Source: a virus. Taken from it: 45,478 bases of DNA. The notes beneath the pieces were generated by a model, which saw only the letters and a program-made list of their open reading frames with translations, ran no database searches and had not been told where the DNA came from. Made by a program: the position numbers and the translations under genes. This document shows, one piece after another, positions 36,685 through 45,478 of the stretch (its first letter is position 1; each line of letters begins with the position of its first letter). The stretch is taken from positions 1 through 45,478 of IMG/VR virus record IMGVR_UViG_3300048032_000621; one strand, given 5' to 3'.

Positions 36685-37980
36685 ATGAATAATATTAATA
36701 ATTCAGACATATTAAAGAATGCACTAGTAGGCGTTGAATTTGAATTTTATTCTAATAAGGATATCGATACGACTGCTAAGGAATTAGCGGGTCTTTTAGG
36801 TAAAAAGATTAGAGTAGAAGCAAAGGCACATAGTGATTTTGAAGTTACAAGAGATGAGTTTAAAATTGAACCTGATATGTCAGGTGGTGAAAAACTAATG
36901 GAACTTGTAACTGGTGCACAGCCATATTATGCTGCAAGGATGATGATTATTAAAGTATGTAAATGGATAGAAGAAAATGGATATACAAATGATAGAAGTT
37001 CTATTCACTTAAACCTTTCTTTCGATACTGATAAAATAGAAAATAAGCATAGAATATCTAAGATGAATGTTCTTAAATTTATTTTAGATTTTAAAGAAAG
37101 TCAAGTCTTTAAGTTTTTTCCTGAAAGAAAGGATTCTGCATACGCAAAATCAATCAAATTCGTTCTACCCAAGTCAGATACTTATTTCTACGATGGATTA
37201 AATATTACTCCTAGTAATTTCATATATCCTGATTCTAAATATTATGGAATTAACTTTGAAAAAAGACATAAGAATTATTTAGAATTTAGATATCTCGGTG
37301 GAGAAGATTGGGAAAAGAAAACTTCTAAGATTCTACAAATGCTAGATCTTTTCATAACTCAATTGTGGAATAGTACAAGTGGAGTTCAATTTAATAATCT
37401 TAATTCTATAGAACTTAGAAAAATTCTTGCTAAGAATGAAAGAATTATAAAGGCTAGAAAAGATTGGAAAACTATTAATACAGGTTGGAATCAAGATGTT
37501 AAATTAACGGTTGATTTAAATGACAATGAAAAGATAATAGATTTACACTGGCCTAATATTAGGGAAAGAGTTCTTAGGTTATTTACTCATGGTGAATTAA
37601 CAAAAGGACATATTAACTATGATGCCGATAATGGTACAATTCAAGTTGATCACGGTAACTTATCATATTGTGTAGAATTAGAAGGATATGAATTTGTAAG
37701 ATGTTCTTTGAGAGGAGAATTTACAAATTGCGATTTCTTCGGATGTGATATAAATGGATCCGATATACACACTTGTAATTTTTATCAATCTACTCAAATT
37801 AATTCCTCTAAATTAGAAAGTTCTTATGTTCATCAGTCATGTGTATTAAAAGACTGTTACATATATGGAAATGGAATAATGAAAGGGACGATGCAAGGTG
37901 GTATATTTAGAGATGGTAAATATGATAAAAGAACCGCAAGGTTTGACAATACTGAAAAAATACTTTATACAGAAGTTTAA
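36685..37980 (+). CDS. Amidoligase-like protein with C-terminal pentapeptide-type repeats
   Basis: A 431-residue protein. Residues of about 14-130 look like the amidoligase (glutamine synthetase-like) family: VGVEFEFYS with E18 and E20, EPDMSGGEKLMELVTGAQPY, and DRSSIHLNLSF where the family has a conserved H. A helical middle follows. Residues of about 335-410 show pentapeptide-like repeats (CSLRGEFTNCDFFGCDINGS), a right-handed beta-helix used for binding or as a fibre-like surface. Amidoligases join amines or amino acids to carboxyls. Its place among baseplate genes is puzzling; it may modify a virion protein or be a structural relic. Domain calls are by motif; activity is unproven. Confidence 0.72.
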   Translation: MNNINNSDILKNALVGVEFEFYSNKDIDTTAKELAGLLGKKIRVEAKAHSDFEVTRDEFKIEPDMSGGEKLMELVTGAQPYYAARMMIIKVCKWIEENGYTNDRSSIHLNLSFDTDKIENKHRISKMNVLKFILDFKESQVFKFFPERKDSAYAKSIKFVLPKSDTYFYDGLNITPSNFIYPDSKYYGINFEKRHKNYLEFRYLGGEDWEKKTSKILQMLDLFITQLWNSTSGVQFNNLNSIELRKILAKNERIIKARKDWKTINTGWNQDVKLTVDLNDNEKIIDLHWPNIRERVLRLFTHGELTKGHINYDADNGTIQVDHGNLSYCVELEGYEFVRCSLRGEFTNCDFFGCDINGSDIHTCNFYQSTQINSSKLESSYVHQSCVLKDCYIYGNGIMKGTMQGGIFRDGKYDKRTARFDNTEKILYTEV

Positions 37981-37996
37981 AAATAAATAAAACAAA

Positions 37997-38830
37997 ATGA
38001 GTGATAATATAATAGGAAATCAGTCTAACTTAACAACTCCACCTTCATGGGACACGGAGTGTTTTAATAATTTTGTAAATGAATTAGCATCTGAAGTAAC
38101 AGGATCTTGTATGATTCCTATGAATCTTCCAAAATCAGAAGTTCAGAATATTGTTAAAAGAGCAAAGAAGTGGTTCTATAAGAATTATGAGTATTCGATG
38201 AAAGAAAACTTTATGGTTTTACCAAAAGAAATTTTTAATTCTACTTATTTTAAAAATAAAAGATCTTTTACTCTTCCAAAGATGGATCCAGTTACGGGTG
38301 GTGGAGAAGTTTATTCAGTATATGGATGTTTTGAAACTGGATCAAAGTATGCAGGTGGAACAGATATTAGATTTTCACAAGGTGATTTTGCTATCGAAAG
38401 AATGATGTACACTGGAATGTTTGGCGGAGATGGTGTAGTAGATGCAGCAGAGAACCTTCAATATTACGTGGTTAATGAAAGTTTCTTTGATATGGCTAGA
38501 CAAATTCTAGAAAACCCCATTGGCTATCACTATAACCAACTAACACATGAGATTAAATTTACTGGAGAAACCCCTAACAGAGATATTATATTAGAAGTAT
38601 ATGAAACAATTCCAGAGTGTGCATTATTTGAAGATGAAGCATTCTTTAGATATTGTGCTGCAAAGATTAAAATTTCATTAGGACAAAAGTTAAGTATATT
38701 TGGTTTTGCTTTACCTGGAAATATTGAAGTCAATGCAGACGCAATTCAAGGTTTAGGTGAAGGAGAACTGGAAGCATTGATTGAAGAAATAAAAACAGAT
38801 GAAGGCACCGATTGGATGATGCATTCTTAA
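37997..38830 (+). CDS. Unknown baseplate-region structural protein (277 aa)
   Basis: Not recognised. It has an N-terminal helical segment (LPKSEVQNIVKRAKKWFYKN), a beta-rich centre (MDPVTGGGEVYSVYGCFETG) and an acidic C-terminal helix (EGELEALIEEIKTDEGTDWM). It lies directly before the gp25-like gene with a 16-base gap, and its size and position suggest a virion component. The start has an AAATAAATAAAACAAA leader of the Bacteroidota type. Confidence 0.65.
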   Translation: MSDNIIGNQSNLTTPPSWDTECFNNFVNELASEVTGSCMIPMNLPKSEVQNIVKRAKKWFYKNYEYSMKENFMVLPKEIFNSTYFKNKRSFTLPKMDPVTGGGEVYSVYGCFETGSKYAGGTDIRFSQGDFAIERMMYTGMFGGDGVVDAAENLQYYVVNESFFDMARQILENPIGYHYNQLTHEIKFTGETPNRDIILEVYETIPECALFEDEAFFRYCAAKIKISLGQKLSIFGFALPGNIEVNADAIQGLGEGELEALIEEIKTDEGTDWMMHS

Positions 38831-38832
38831 TA

Positions 38833-38842
38833 GAATATATAG
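38833..38842 (+). promoter_or_regulatory. GAATATATAG box
   Basis: GAATATATAG four bases before the ATG at 38847, in the 16-base gap after the previous gene. Too close to the start for a normal leader, so its role as promoter here is doubtful. Confidence 0.3.
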
Positions 38843-38846
38843 TTAA

Positions 38847-39200
38847 ATGGAGTTTTATATAAAAGCAAAAGGAGATCCTGGATTCGATCCAAGCAAATTA
38901 GAAATTAGTTCTGAATTAGCTAGGTTAATGACACAGATAGAAACTATTCTTTTTACAAGAAGAGGTGATGTATTAGGAGATCCCGAATTTGGCGCAAATC
39001 TAGAAGATTATGTTTATTCTTTAAGTTATAATGACTATTTATTAAAAAAGGTAGTTGCTGAACAAATTTATAAATATGCGCCTTTGGCTAGAAAATTTAA
39101 TGTAACTGTTGATGTTGATTTCACGAAAGAAGTTGATAGGCATGCAGTGTTTGTAGACATACGAATTGATAATAGATATCAATTAGGAGTTTACGTATAA
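38847..39200 (+). CDS. gp25-like baseplate wedge protein
   Basis: A 117-residue GPW/gp25 family protein. Signature stretch: LMTQIETILFTRRGDVLGDP then EFGANLEDYVYS, which is the core of T4 gp25 and its relatives in P2 and contractile injection systems. It joins wedge proteins to the sheath and helps start sheath polymerisation. The J-like wedge gene follows 19 bases later, the usual order. Length is normal. Confidence 0.93.
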   Translation: MEFYIKAKGDPGFDPSKLEISSELARLMTQIETILFTRRGDVLGDPEFGANLEDYVYSLSYNDYLLKKVVAEQIYKYAPLARKFNVTVDVDFTKEVDRHAVFVDIRIDNRYQLGVYV

Positions 39201-39219
39201 TAAAACTAATAAAATAAAA

Positions 39220-41040
39220 ATGGCAGATAATAATTTTTTATCAACATCTAGAATTAAAGTTGGAGAAATGATCGACGACGTAAGATCCTATGTTACTAGG
39301 GTATACGGAGAGGTAGAAGGAGCTTTTACAACAGCTTCACCCTTTTCACAACTACTTGATGTTATTTCGCAAATAGGTAGATTGATATTCTTCTACATAG
39401 AAGACGCAACAGTTGAACAGAATATTTTAACAGCACAAAATCCAGAATCGATATATGGTTTATCTAGGCTAGCTGGTCATGATTCATTTAGAGGAGCTGC
39501 CGCTTCAGGTGAATTAAAATTAAGATTAGGTGTTTCAGGTTTAGAAGATATTGCAGGAGACGCTTTAAACATTCCTGCCAATGCTATTATAGAATGTAAA
39601 GATAACGGTCTTAGATATACTCTAAGAACTAGTAACGATCAATTTAGATTAGAAAAATCAAATTCTAATTACATATTTGTTCCAGTGGTGCAGGGTGAAT
39701 ATGAGTCTCAGAATTTAACATCTACCGGAGAAGCCTTTCAATCTTTTAATGTTATAACAAAAAGCATGGTAGATCATTCTCAGGTTAGAATAAAAATAAA
39801 TTCAAGCCTTTGGACTAAATATGACTCTCTATATGATATGAAAAAAGGAACCCAGGGATATCTTGTCAAAACAGGTATTACGGGTGGTTTAGATATTTAT
39901 TTTGGAAATGGATCCTTTGGTGAAATCCCTGATTCAGGATCTACGATAGAAGTAGAGTATTTAAAAATAGAAGGAGCCATGGGTAATTTAAACGGTAGAG
40001 CTGATTTATCTTTTGAATTTAAAACTGAAGGAACGGATTCACTAGGAAATACGCATGATCTAAATGAATTATTAGAATCTGAATTTACAGTTGCACCTAA
40101 AATGGGAGCAAATCCAGAAGATATTGAATTAACAAAGTTAATTGCCCCATTACAGTCACATTCATTTGTATTAGCAACTCCTGATAACTATGAGCACTTT
40201 CTTTCAAGATATGGTATGTTTTCTTATTTAGATGCATATAACACTACAGATGATGGATATTTAGACGATGATAATGTTATCTATCTGTTCATGTTGCCTA
40301 ATACTTTAAAAAAGTTACAAAATAATAAGGATTATTTTAATTTAGATACTTCTGAATTCTTTTTTACAGAAATCGAAAAAGAAGGTATTAGAGGTTTATT
40401 AGAAAAATCAGGAAGGCAAATGGTAACTACAGAAATAAAAATAGTAGATCCGAAACCACAATATTTTAGAATGGATATCAAGGTAAGATATTTTGAAGGA
40501 TACACTAAAGCTAATCTTGCTACTGAAATTAGATCAAAGGTTGCAGAATATTTAATAAATATTACTAGAAGAGATAGATTACCTAAATCTGATATTGTTG
40601 CAATAGTTGAAAATATTGATGGAATAGATTCAGTTAATGTTAAGTTTACTTCTGAAAAAGAAGAAACAGCAAGAAGGTTAGGGTATTACATATCTGAAAC
40701 AGTGACTGTAACTCCTTCAACTCCAGTATTAACTGAAATAGGAAATGGTAAACAAAAGATGGTTTTCTTTAAAAGAAACGTAACTACAAAACAGGTTAAT
40801 TTTGAACCTGGTGCAGCTCTTCCTGAAAACGTAATAAACCTAGATTCATTTGGCGATATCATTCTTGAAAAAGAAGAGGTTGCCTTATTCAGAGGAGGAT
40901 GGTTAGACAGTAAAAATTTAATTGTGAAAGACGAAGTTAAGACCGGAGAAAAGGCTGCAATGTCAATTTATTTTGACGAACCTGCCGTGAAGAATACTAT
41001 ATTTGCAAAAGTTCAAGCAAAAAATAGAAAATCAATATAA
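39220..41040 (+). CDS. gp6/baseplate J-like wedge protein
   Basis: A 606-residue baseplate J-like protein. The N-terminal helices (FSQLLDVISQIGRLIFFYIE, AQNPESIYGLSRLAGHDSFR) and middle (GALNGRADLSFEF-like, IAPLQSHSFVLATPDNYEHF) match gp6/J proteins, and the C-terminal segment (MDIKVRYFEGYTKANLATEI, then LPKSDIVAIVENIDGIDSVN) is their dimerising domain. gp6 forms the ring that links wedges around the hub. It follows gp25 and overlaps the next gene by one base. The C-terminal 100 residues extend past the J core. Confidence 0.88.
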   Translation: MADNNFLSTSRIKVGEMIDDVRSYVTRVYGEVEGAFTTASPFSQLLDVISQIGRLIFFYIEDATVEQNILTAQNPESIYGLSRLAGHDSFRGAAASGELKLRLGVSGLEDIAGDALNIPANAIIECKDNGLRYTLRTSNDQFRLEKSNSNYIFVPVVQGEYESQNLTSTGEAFQSFNVITKSMVDHSQVRIKINSSLWTKYDSLYDMKKGTQGYLVKTGITGGLDIYFGNGSFGEIPDSGSTIEVEYLKIEGAMGNLNGRADLSFEFKTEGTDSLGNTHDLNELLESEFTVAPKMGANPEDIELTKLIAPLQSHSFVLATPDNYEHFLSRYGMFSYLDAYNTTDDGYLDDDNVIYLFMLPNTLKKLQNNKDYFNLDTSEFFFTEIEKEGIRGLLEKSGRQMVTTEIKIVDPKPQYFRMDIKVRYFEGYTKANLATEIRSKVAEYLINITRRDRLPKSDIVAIVENIDGIDSVNVKFTSEKEETARRLGYYISETVTVTPSTPVLTEIGNGKQKMVFFKRNVTTKQVNFEPGAALPENVINLDSFGDIILEKEEVALFRGGWLDSKNLIVKDEVKTGEKAAMSIYFDEPAVKNTIFAKVQAKNRKSI

Positions 41041-41309
41041 TGAGTATTTTTGATAAATTATTTAAAAGCAGAAGAAAAAGATTATACTCTATTAGAGAAA
41101 CTGCATTTGACGATAGAAAGAATTTAGGTAATGAATATAGAAGTAACATTCTTAAAAATTCTATATCTAACCATATTTGGAGAAATAATCAAATGAATGA
41201 CTTTGTTAATTTCATTCAAGAAATACTTGCTGATTGGGTTGATTCTGTAAATTACTTAAAAATTTACAAATCATATACGATGAAAAAGGAAGATAAAAAA
41301 ATTAGGTAA
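41040..41309 (+). CDS. Small basic unknown protein (89 aa)
   Basis: A helical protein with a basic start (SIFDKLFKSRRKRLYSIRET) and Lys-rich end (YTMKKEDKKIR). Its ATG overlaps the gp6-like stop by one base and it ends two bases before the next gene, so it belongs to the wedge operon. It may be a small baseplate component. No family recognised. Confidence 0.65.
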   Translation: MSIFDKLFKSRRKRLYSIRETAFDDRKNLGNEYRSNILKNSISNHIWRNNQMNDFVNFIQEILADWVDSVNYLKIYKSYTMKKEDKKIR

Positions 41310-41311
41310 TA

Positions 41312-44143
41312 ATGTCATATCAAAATCTTAGATTCTTTGATAATAATTCTAACGAATTAAATTTAGAATACAACAGTGAACTGGGATATTCAGAAGGAAC
41401 TGCGTTTTTACCAGAGGTATCTACAGGTCTTTATGAAACTCTTAACATATATGTATTAGAAGAGGTAAGAGACAATTTAGATAACCCTAGGTTTGTACAC
41501 CCAATATCGACAGACGCTAACAACACTTCTTTGAAATTTAAATTTACTTCAGAATATGGAGAAAGTGAAGACATTTTCTTGTATAGTGGCAAGATGATAA
41601 AGGGAGATCTTGAAGTAATTGTAGATGAAACTCAATTAAGTGAAATGAAACCTAATACACTTTATAGTGGGTTAGATTCCGAAAATTTTAAAATAGTTTC
41701 ACCAACAGCTGACATGTTACAGCCCACTGCTTGTATTGCAAATGTCGCTTTAAGTTCTAGTGTAGAAGGTTTTCATATTAGAACACTTGAAATATATGCG
41801 CACACCAATGGCATTGATACTAAAGTAGCCTCTTTAAAAATATATGGTGAAGTTGTTGCAGAAGACGAAAGATTAAAAGATCTTTTGACTAATATGGCTC
41901 TTAACTTAGATGAAATGGATTATCTTATTTTTAGAGAATCTGATATTAAAGATCTTGGTGTAGATTATAAAGTTTTAAATAGAAAAAGAAAAGAACTTTT
42001 ATTACAGGCTTCTACTATAAAGCCATTTATCGGTACATATAAGGCTCTACTAAATGTTATTGATTTTTATGGATATAATAATGTAAGCCTTAGAGAATAT
42101 TGGTTAAATATAAATGAAAGTGCAGAGGGATTCGGTAAGATGATTGTTGTTCCTGTTGCTAACCAAACTGAGGTTGGTTTTTTAGCTAAGAAAAGTAGAA
42201 ATACTAATCTTCCTAACTCTAACCAAAAGAAAACTTTTAGATTTTCATTAGCATATAGACTAAATGTTCCTACTGGAAGGTTAAATGAATTTGATTTACC
42301 GGAAGTCGAAGAAATTACAGATTTCTCGCCCGATGAAATATTAATTAAGTTATATGCTTTAAAGCGTAAATTACAGAGAGAGTATTTACCCCTTAATGCA
42401 AAAATCGTAGACATTACAGCGGAAGGAGATTACTTCGATGGCGTTAATCAAAGAGTATGGAATAATCAACAACAGATTAAAACACAACAATCCGGACAAG
42501 ACGTACATTACGATGTTTTACCTGATGTTAAAACTATTTATATAGAAGATTTAAGAAAAGTAGATTATAGGTTAGAAGGAATTAATCAAAAAATAGAAGT
42601 ATTTAGTAAGACGGAGAGAAACGAATTAGAAGAATCTATACGAAATTTTTATACAGAATGGTATGATGAGGACATGTCTTCTTATAATACTATTGAGGGT
42701 ATACCGATAGGAGCTCCTATTGTTTTAACAGGGACTTCTCTTAAAGATACATGGGATGATGCCGAGTTTACGTTTATTGACGCAAATGATACCGATGACG
42801 ATATTGCATATCCAATTTATAATGCAAACGGTACGATAGCCGATGATAGTGAGAATGATTTAAATCTTCAAACAGGTGGAATAAATCCAACCCAGGACAC
42901 TTTCTTAACATGGGATGATTGGTGGAAAAGAAGTGTATATGAAATTGAATGGATAATTAAAGGCCCTAGAGGTTACTATAAAACTATTAGAGGATCCGTT
43001 GACGACTGGTATACTCTTCCCTTAATATTACCATATACGGGAGAATACGCAATAGATGTTGCATTTTGGGATTTATATAATGTTAGAAGCATTAGTCATA
43101 ATAAAAAGATAAATGTTAAATCGAAGAATATACAAGTATATGGTCTTTATCAAAAGCTTACTAAAGAATTAGATTGGGCAAACTATAAGTATAATTGGGA
43201 AGAAGCTGGTTCTTCATGGGAATGGGGCAGAGAAAACCTAAACACTGTTGAAGAAAACATAGGTACATATTACCTAACTTTAGATAGAGCTAATTATTTA
43301 AATAGTGACGAAGACGGTAAAGAATTTTCAATAAGCAGAAGATATGAAGATTCAAATAGTCCTACTGGGTTTGCTGAAACAACTGGCGCATATCAATGGA
43401 AATCTTTAAGAAAACAGGTATGGAACGACGGACCAACTACCTCATGGAATCAGACTAGAATAGGTGCTGATTTAAATTCTTCATTTAAATTAGAGTTAAA
43501 CGGAGATGCAAACGGAACTATAACAGTTTCCCAAATAGATACATTCACTGGTCTAGAAATAATGGAATCATATACACCAACTGCAACATATCCTGTAAAT
43601 CCACAGGATTTATCTGCTTGGAACAATTTACAACAGGAAATTAATAATTTAAATCCTAATCAATATCCTATCTTTACCAAATTTAATTGGAATCCGATTT
43701 ATTTTGATTCAGACGGAAATGTTTCAACAGGTATTGAAGGAGTTGATGAATGTACATATATGCTGGTAGTTTCTAAACAACCAAACGAAAGTTATGATTT
43801 CCACAACGCTACGACAACAACAGGAACAATAGATCCTAGCAGCTTTGTTAAATATCAAGCGTATAATCCTAACTTTAACGACACATATATTATTGACGAT
43901 CATGACACTATAAGTTTATTAAATCATGTAACATTTTCTTATGATTTAACTAAAATGCCAGGTGTCATAGAGCAGAAATGGAGATTGATAAATAATAGTG
44001 TAAAAAAAGAAGATATATATTATGATAATCAGTGGCTGACATACTTATTCGATACGAAAGGAGAGTATAGTTTAGAGCTGGAATTAACTGATTTGAATGG
44101 AAATAAAAATATAACAAGAAAAAACATCTTAACAATTAAATAA
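41312..44143 (+). CDS. Large baseplate wedge-like protein, C-terminal Ig/PKD-like domain
   Basis: A 943-residue protein placed where T4 has gp7/gp8 wedge proteins. A helical core near residues 190-260 (LLLQASTIKPFIGTYKALLN, then FYGYNNVSLREYW) resembles segments of wedge or tail-end proteins. Several beta-rich domains follow, including one around 530-610 (WWKRSVYEIEWIIKGPRGYY) and a C-terminal Ig/PKD-like domain of about 860-943 (KGEYSLELELTDLNGNKNIT). Aromatic-rich, acidic. It is most likely a wedge or wedge-fibre connector. The T4 counterpart cannot be fixed by eye. Confidence 0.7.
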   Translation: MSYQNLRFFDNNSNELNLEYNSELGYSEGTAFLPEVSTGLYETLNIYVLEEVRDNLDNPRFVHPISTDANNTSLKFKFTSEYGESEDIFLYSGKMIKGDLEVIVDETQLSEMKPNTLYSGLDSENFKIVSPTADMLQPTACIANVALSSSVEGFHIRTLEIYAHTNGIDTKVASLKIYGEVVAEDERLKDLLTNMALNLDEMDYLIFRESDIKDLGVDYKVLNRKRKELLLQASTIKPFIGTYKALLNVIDFYGYNNVSLREYWLNINESAEGFGKMIVVPVANQTEVGFLAKKSRNTNLPNSNQKKTFRFSLAYRLNVPTGRLNEFDLPEVEEITDFSPDEILIKLYALKRKLQREYLPLNAKIVDITAEGDYFDGVNQRVWNNQQQIKTQQSGQDVHYDVLPDVKTIYIEDLRKVDYRLEGINQKIEVFSKTERNELEESIRNFYTEWYDEDMSSYNTIEGIPIGAPIVLTGTSLKDTWDDAEFTFIDANDTDDDIAYPIYNANGTIADDSENDLNLQTGGINPTQDTFLTWDDWWKRSVYEIEWIIKGPRGYYKTIRGSVDDWYTLPLILPYTGEYAIDVAFWDLYNVRSISHNKKINVKSKNIQVYGLYQKLTKELDWANYKYNWEEAGSSWEWGRENLNTVEENIGTYYLTLDRANYLNSDEDGKEFSISRRYEDSNSPTGFAETTGAYQWKSLRKQVWNDGPTTSWNQTRIGADLNSSFKLELNGDANGTITVSQIDTFTGLEIMESYTPTATYPVNPQDLSAWNNLQQEINNLNPNQYPIFTKFNWNPIYFDSDGNVSTGIEGVDECTYMLVVSKQPNESYDFHNATTTTGTIDPSSFVKYQAYNPNFNDTYIIDDHDTISLLNHVTFSYDLTKMPGVIEQKWRLINNSVKKEDIYYDNQWLTYLFDTKGEYSLELELTDLNGNKNITRKNILTIK

Positions 44144-44144
44144 A

Positions 44145-44705
44145 ATGGCAAGTATTACTACAATTTTAGGGACACACAGTCTTTCTTCTTCAAGACTTAC
44201 TATCAATAACAACTTTGATAACATTAATGAAGAATTAGGTACAATTGAAAATGTCCTAGACACGACACAAGAAACACTAACCTTATCGAGTTCAGTTTCA
44301 GCAGGTCAACTTTTTGTTAATAACGGAAGTTTAGCTACATTTACTGTAGATGGATCTGCGTTAACATCTGGAGTTGAATCGACATTTAAAGAAAATGTTA
44401 TTTTTGAGAAAGGACAACAAGTATCTATAATGGACACTGTTAATTTTCCAACTGGGATTCCAGTAAAAGGAGCATATCTATATAATGATGCACAAACCCC
44501 TATTTTATTAGGACCTTCTAATCCTGGACAGACTTTAACTGTTATCGGCACTGCTGAATTCTCTATAGATGCAAGCAACGGTAATCTTAATGGATACGAC
44601 GCAAACTCTACAATAGACGTTGCAATGAACGGATCTATTAGTTTTATAGGAGATATGAGCGGTAAATGGTATATTGTTGGTTCTAACGGAGCAACGATAT
44701 CTTAA
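44145..44705 (+). CDS. Fibre-like structural protein (186 aa)
   Basis: A Ser/Thr/Asn/Gly-rich protein. The N-terminus (ILGTHSLSSSRLTINNNFDN) looks like the attachment helix found at the start of phage fibre or tail-end proteins, and the rest is beta-rich (FTVDGSALTSGVESTFKENV, GTAEFSIDASNGNLNG). Low-charge, no Cys. It starts one base after the wedge-like gene. Fibre or wedge tip component by composition and position. Confidence 0.65.
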   Translation: MASITTILGTHSLSSSRLTINNNFDNINEELGTIENVLDTTQETLTLSSSVSAGQLFVNNGSLATFTVDGSALTSGVESTFKENVIFEKGQQVSIMDTVNFPTGIPVKGAYLYNDAQTPILLGPSNPGQTLTVIGTAEFSIDASNGNLNGYDANSTIDVAMNGSISFIGDMSGKWYIVGSNGATIS

Positions 44706-44728
44706 TTAAAATAAAAACAATTAATTAG

Positions 44729-45478
44729 ATGGCTACACCACTAATAAGGATTCCACAGGAACAAGGAGGTACGATGTATGCGTTTGCTAATGCAGCAAGG
44801 GATCTGACACGTGCGTACTATAATCCCGATATCAATTTTGAATTTTCTAAATTTGCATTACTAGACTTGCCGGTATATGCTGATTTTGCATTAAGCGATG
44901 ATAACGACCCTCACTCTGGCCCTAATTATATCAAATATACAAATTTATATGAAGCTGGCGGCGGAGAAGGTGCGGATCCATATAGCGATATAGCACATGA
45001 TGGTAACGGAAATGTGCATTTTGCACAAACTTTTCAAAGCTATGCTCTTAATTTAGAGAATTTGCTTCTTAACCCAGAGGTTAATGATGATTTTGACGAT
45101 GTTTTATTTCAAAGTGACGCTGAAAAAATATTCTTTAAATACCTATATCATATTAATGCAATAAGAGTAAGAACTGCAACTTCACAAGAAGTTTCAACAG
45201 GATATTCTAGAATGATAGAGCTAGATGATTCTACTCAAGCTGGTTCTGAATATAGTCAAGTTATAAAATACATTGGAAATATCGATGTAACTAACGATAA
45301 GAATTATAAAGGGCAACAGTACAACGAAATATTTGTTAACGTTCCTTCTTCTGTAGGATATACTCCTGAAGTTTTATTAGAAACATCTAAGTTTAATACT
45401 AATAATATTAAATTTAATCCAAGCTTTGATGGCATGATTGAAGGAAGAACAACAGATGACATTCATCCAAATCATCCT
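44729..45478 (+). CDS. Structural protein of the baseplate module, 3' end outside window
   Basis: An open frame of 250 codons from the ATG at 44729 to the window end with no stop. It begins MATPLIRIPQEQGGTMYAFA and has NNIKFNPSFDGMIEGRTTDD near the visible end. The leader before the ATG is A/T-rich (AAAATAAAAACAATTAATTA). Nothing identifies the family; the codon pattern and context point to another virion protein. Confidence 0.75.
   Translation, partial: MATPLIRIPQEQGGTMYAFANAARDLTRAYYNPDINFEFSKFALLDLPVYADFALSDDNDPHSGPNYIKYTNLYEAGGGEGADPYSDIAHDGNGNVHFAQTFQSYALNLENLLLNPEVNDDFDDVLFQSDAEKIFFKYLYHINAIRVRTATSQEVSTGYSRMIELDDSTQAGSEYSQVIKYIGNIDVTNDKNYKGQQYNEIFVNVPSSVGYTPEVLLETSKFNTNNIKFNPSFDGMIEGRTTDDIHPNHP

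Overview
This window looks like part of the genome of a large contractile-tailed (T4-like, myovirus-type) bacteriophage. By eye it is roughly one-third G+C. Every convincing gene lies on the + strand, most gaps are a few bases or short overlaps, and the right third is an almost continuous baseplate and tail module: a gp53-like LysM protein, a gp27-like hub, a gp5-like OB-fold spike, a gp25-like wedge and a gp6/J-like wedge. Start codons are usually preceded by A/T-rich leaders (AAATAAA-type) rather than a clear Shine-Dalgarno sequence. This pattern is typical of Bacteroidota and their phages, so a Bacteroidota host (Flavobacteriia-like) is my best inference, not something the sequence proves.

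Layout. (1) Bases 1-11117: surface fibre and sugar locus. Two glycosyltransferases, a fibre-type protein, a 1790-residue collagen-like fibre ending in an S74 self-cleaving chaperone domain, a strong terminator, a 2-oxoglutarate/Fe(II) oxygenase-like protein and a large tandem glycosyltransferase. (2) 11134-13853: ATP-grasp ligase, small proteins, a membrane protein and a DEDD 3'-5' exonuclease. (3) 13854-16555: stress/chaperone cluster with Hsp20, a DnaJ/CbpA-type co-chaperone and three small proteins sharing a UVR-like C-terminal EEYE(K/R)C motif. (4) 16570-25474: PhoH ATPase, RNase HII, a third glycosyltransferase locus, a class I glutamine amidotransferase, a UvdE-type UV endonuclease, dCMP deaminase and many small unknowns. 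Several proteins here begin with a short MKxIKxFExF-like sequence resembling the T4 capsid-targeting sequence of internal head proteins. (5) 25508-27704: unknown genes leading into the tail module. (6) 27741-45478: baseplate and tail genes, interrupted by a four-S1-domain protein and an amidoligase-like protein with pentapeptide-type repeats.

How the parts may work together. The tail module builds the baseplate; the collagen-like fibre probably contributes to host contact. The oxygenase and glycosyltransferases around the fibre suggest it may be hydroxylated and glycosylated after translation, which is inference. ATP-grasp, amidoligase and glutamine amidotransferase proteins are families that recur in peptide-ligation systems, but here they are scattered. 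Regulation shows three visible layers: a 41-base near-identical element before three small genes, a recurrent GATATATA(A/G) box before structural and putatively packaged proteins, and several good intrinsic terminators. No tRNA, CRISPR array, insertion sequence or minus-strand gene was found, and no stretch over 300 bases lacks a gene.
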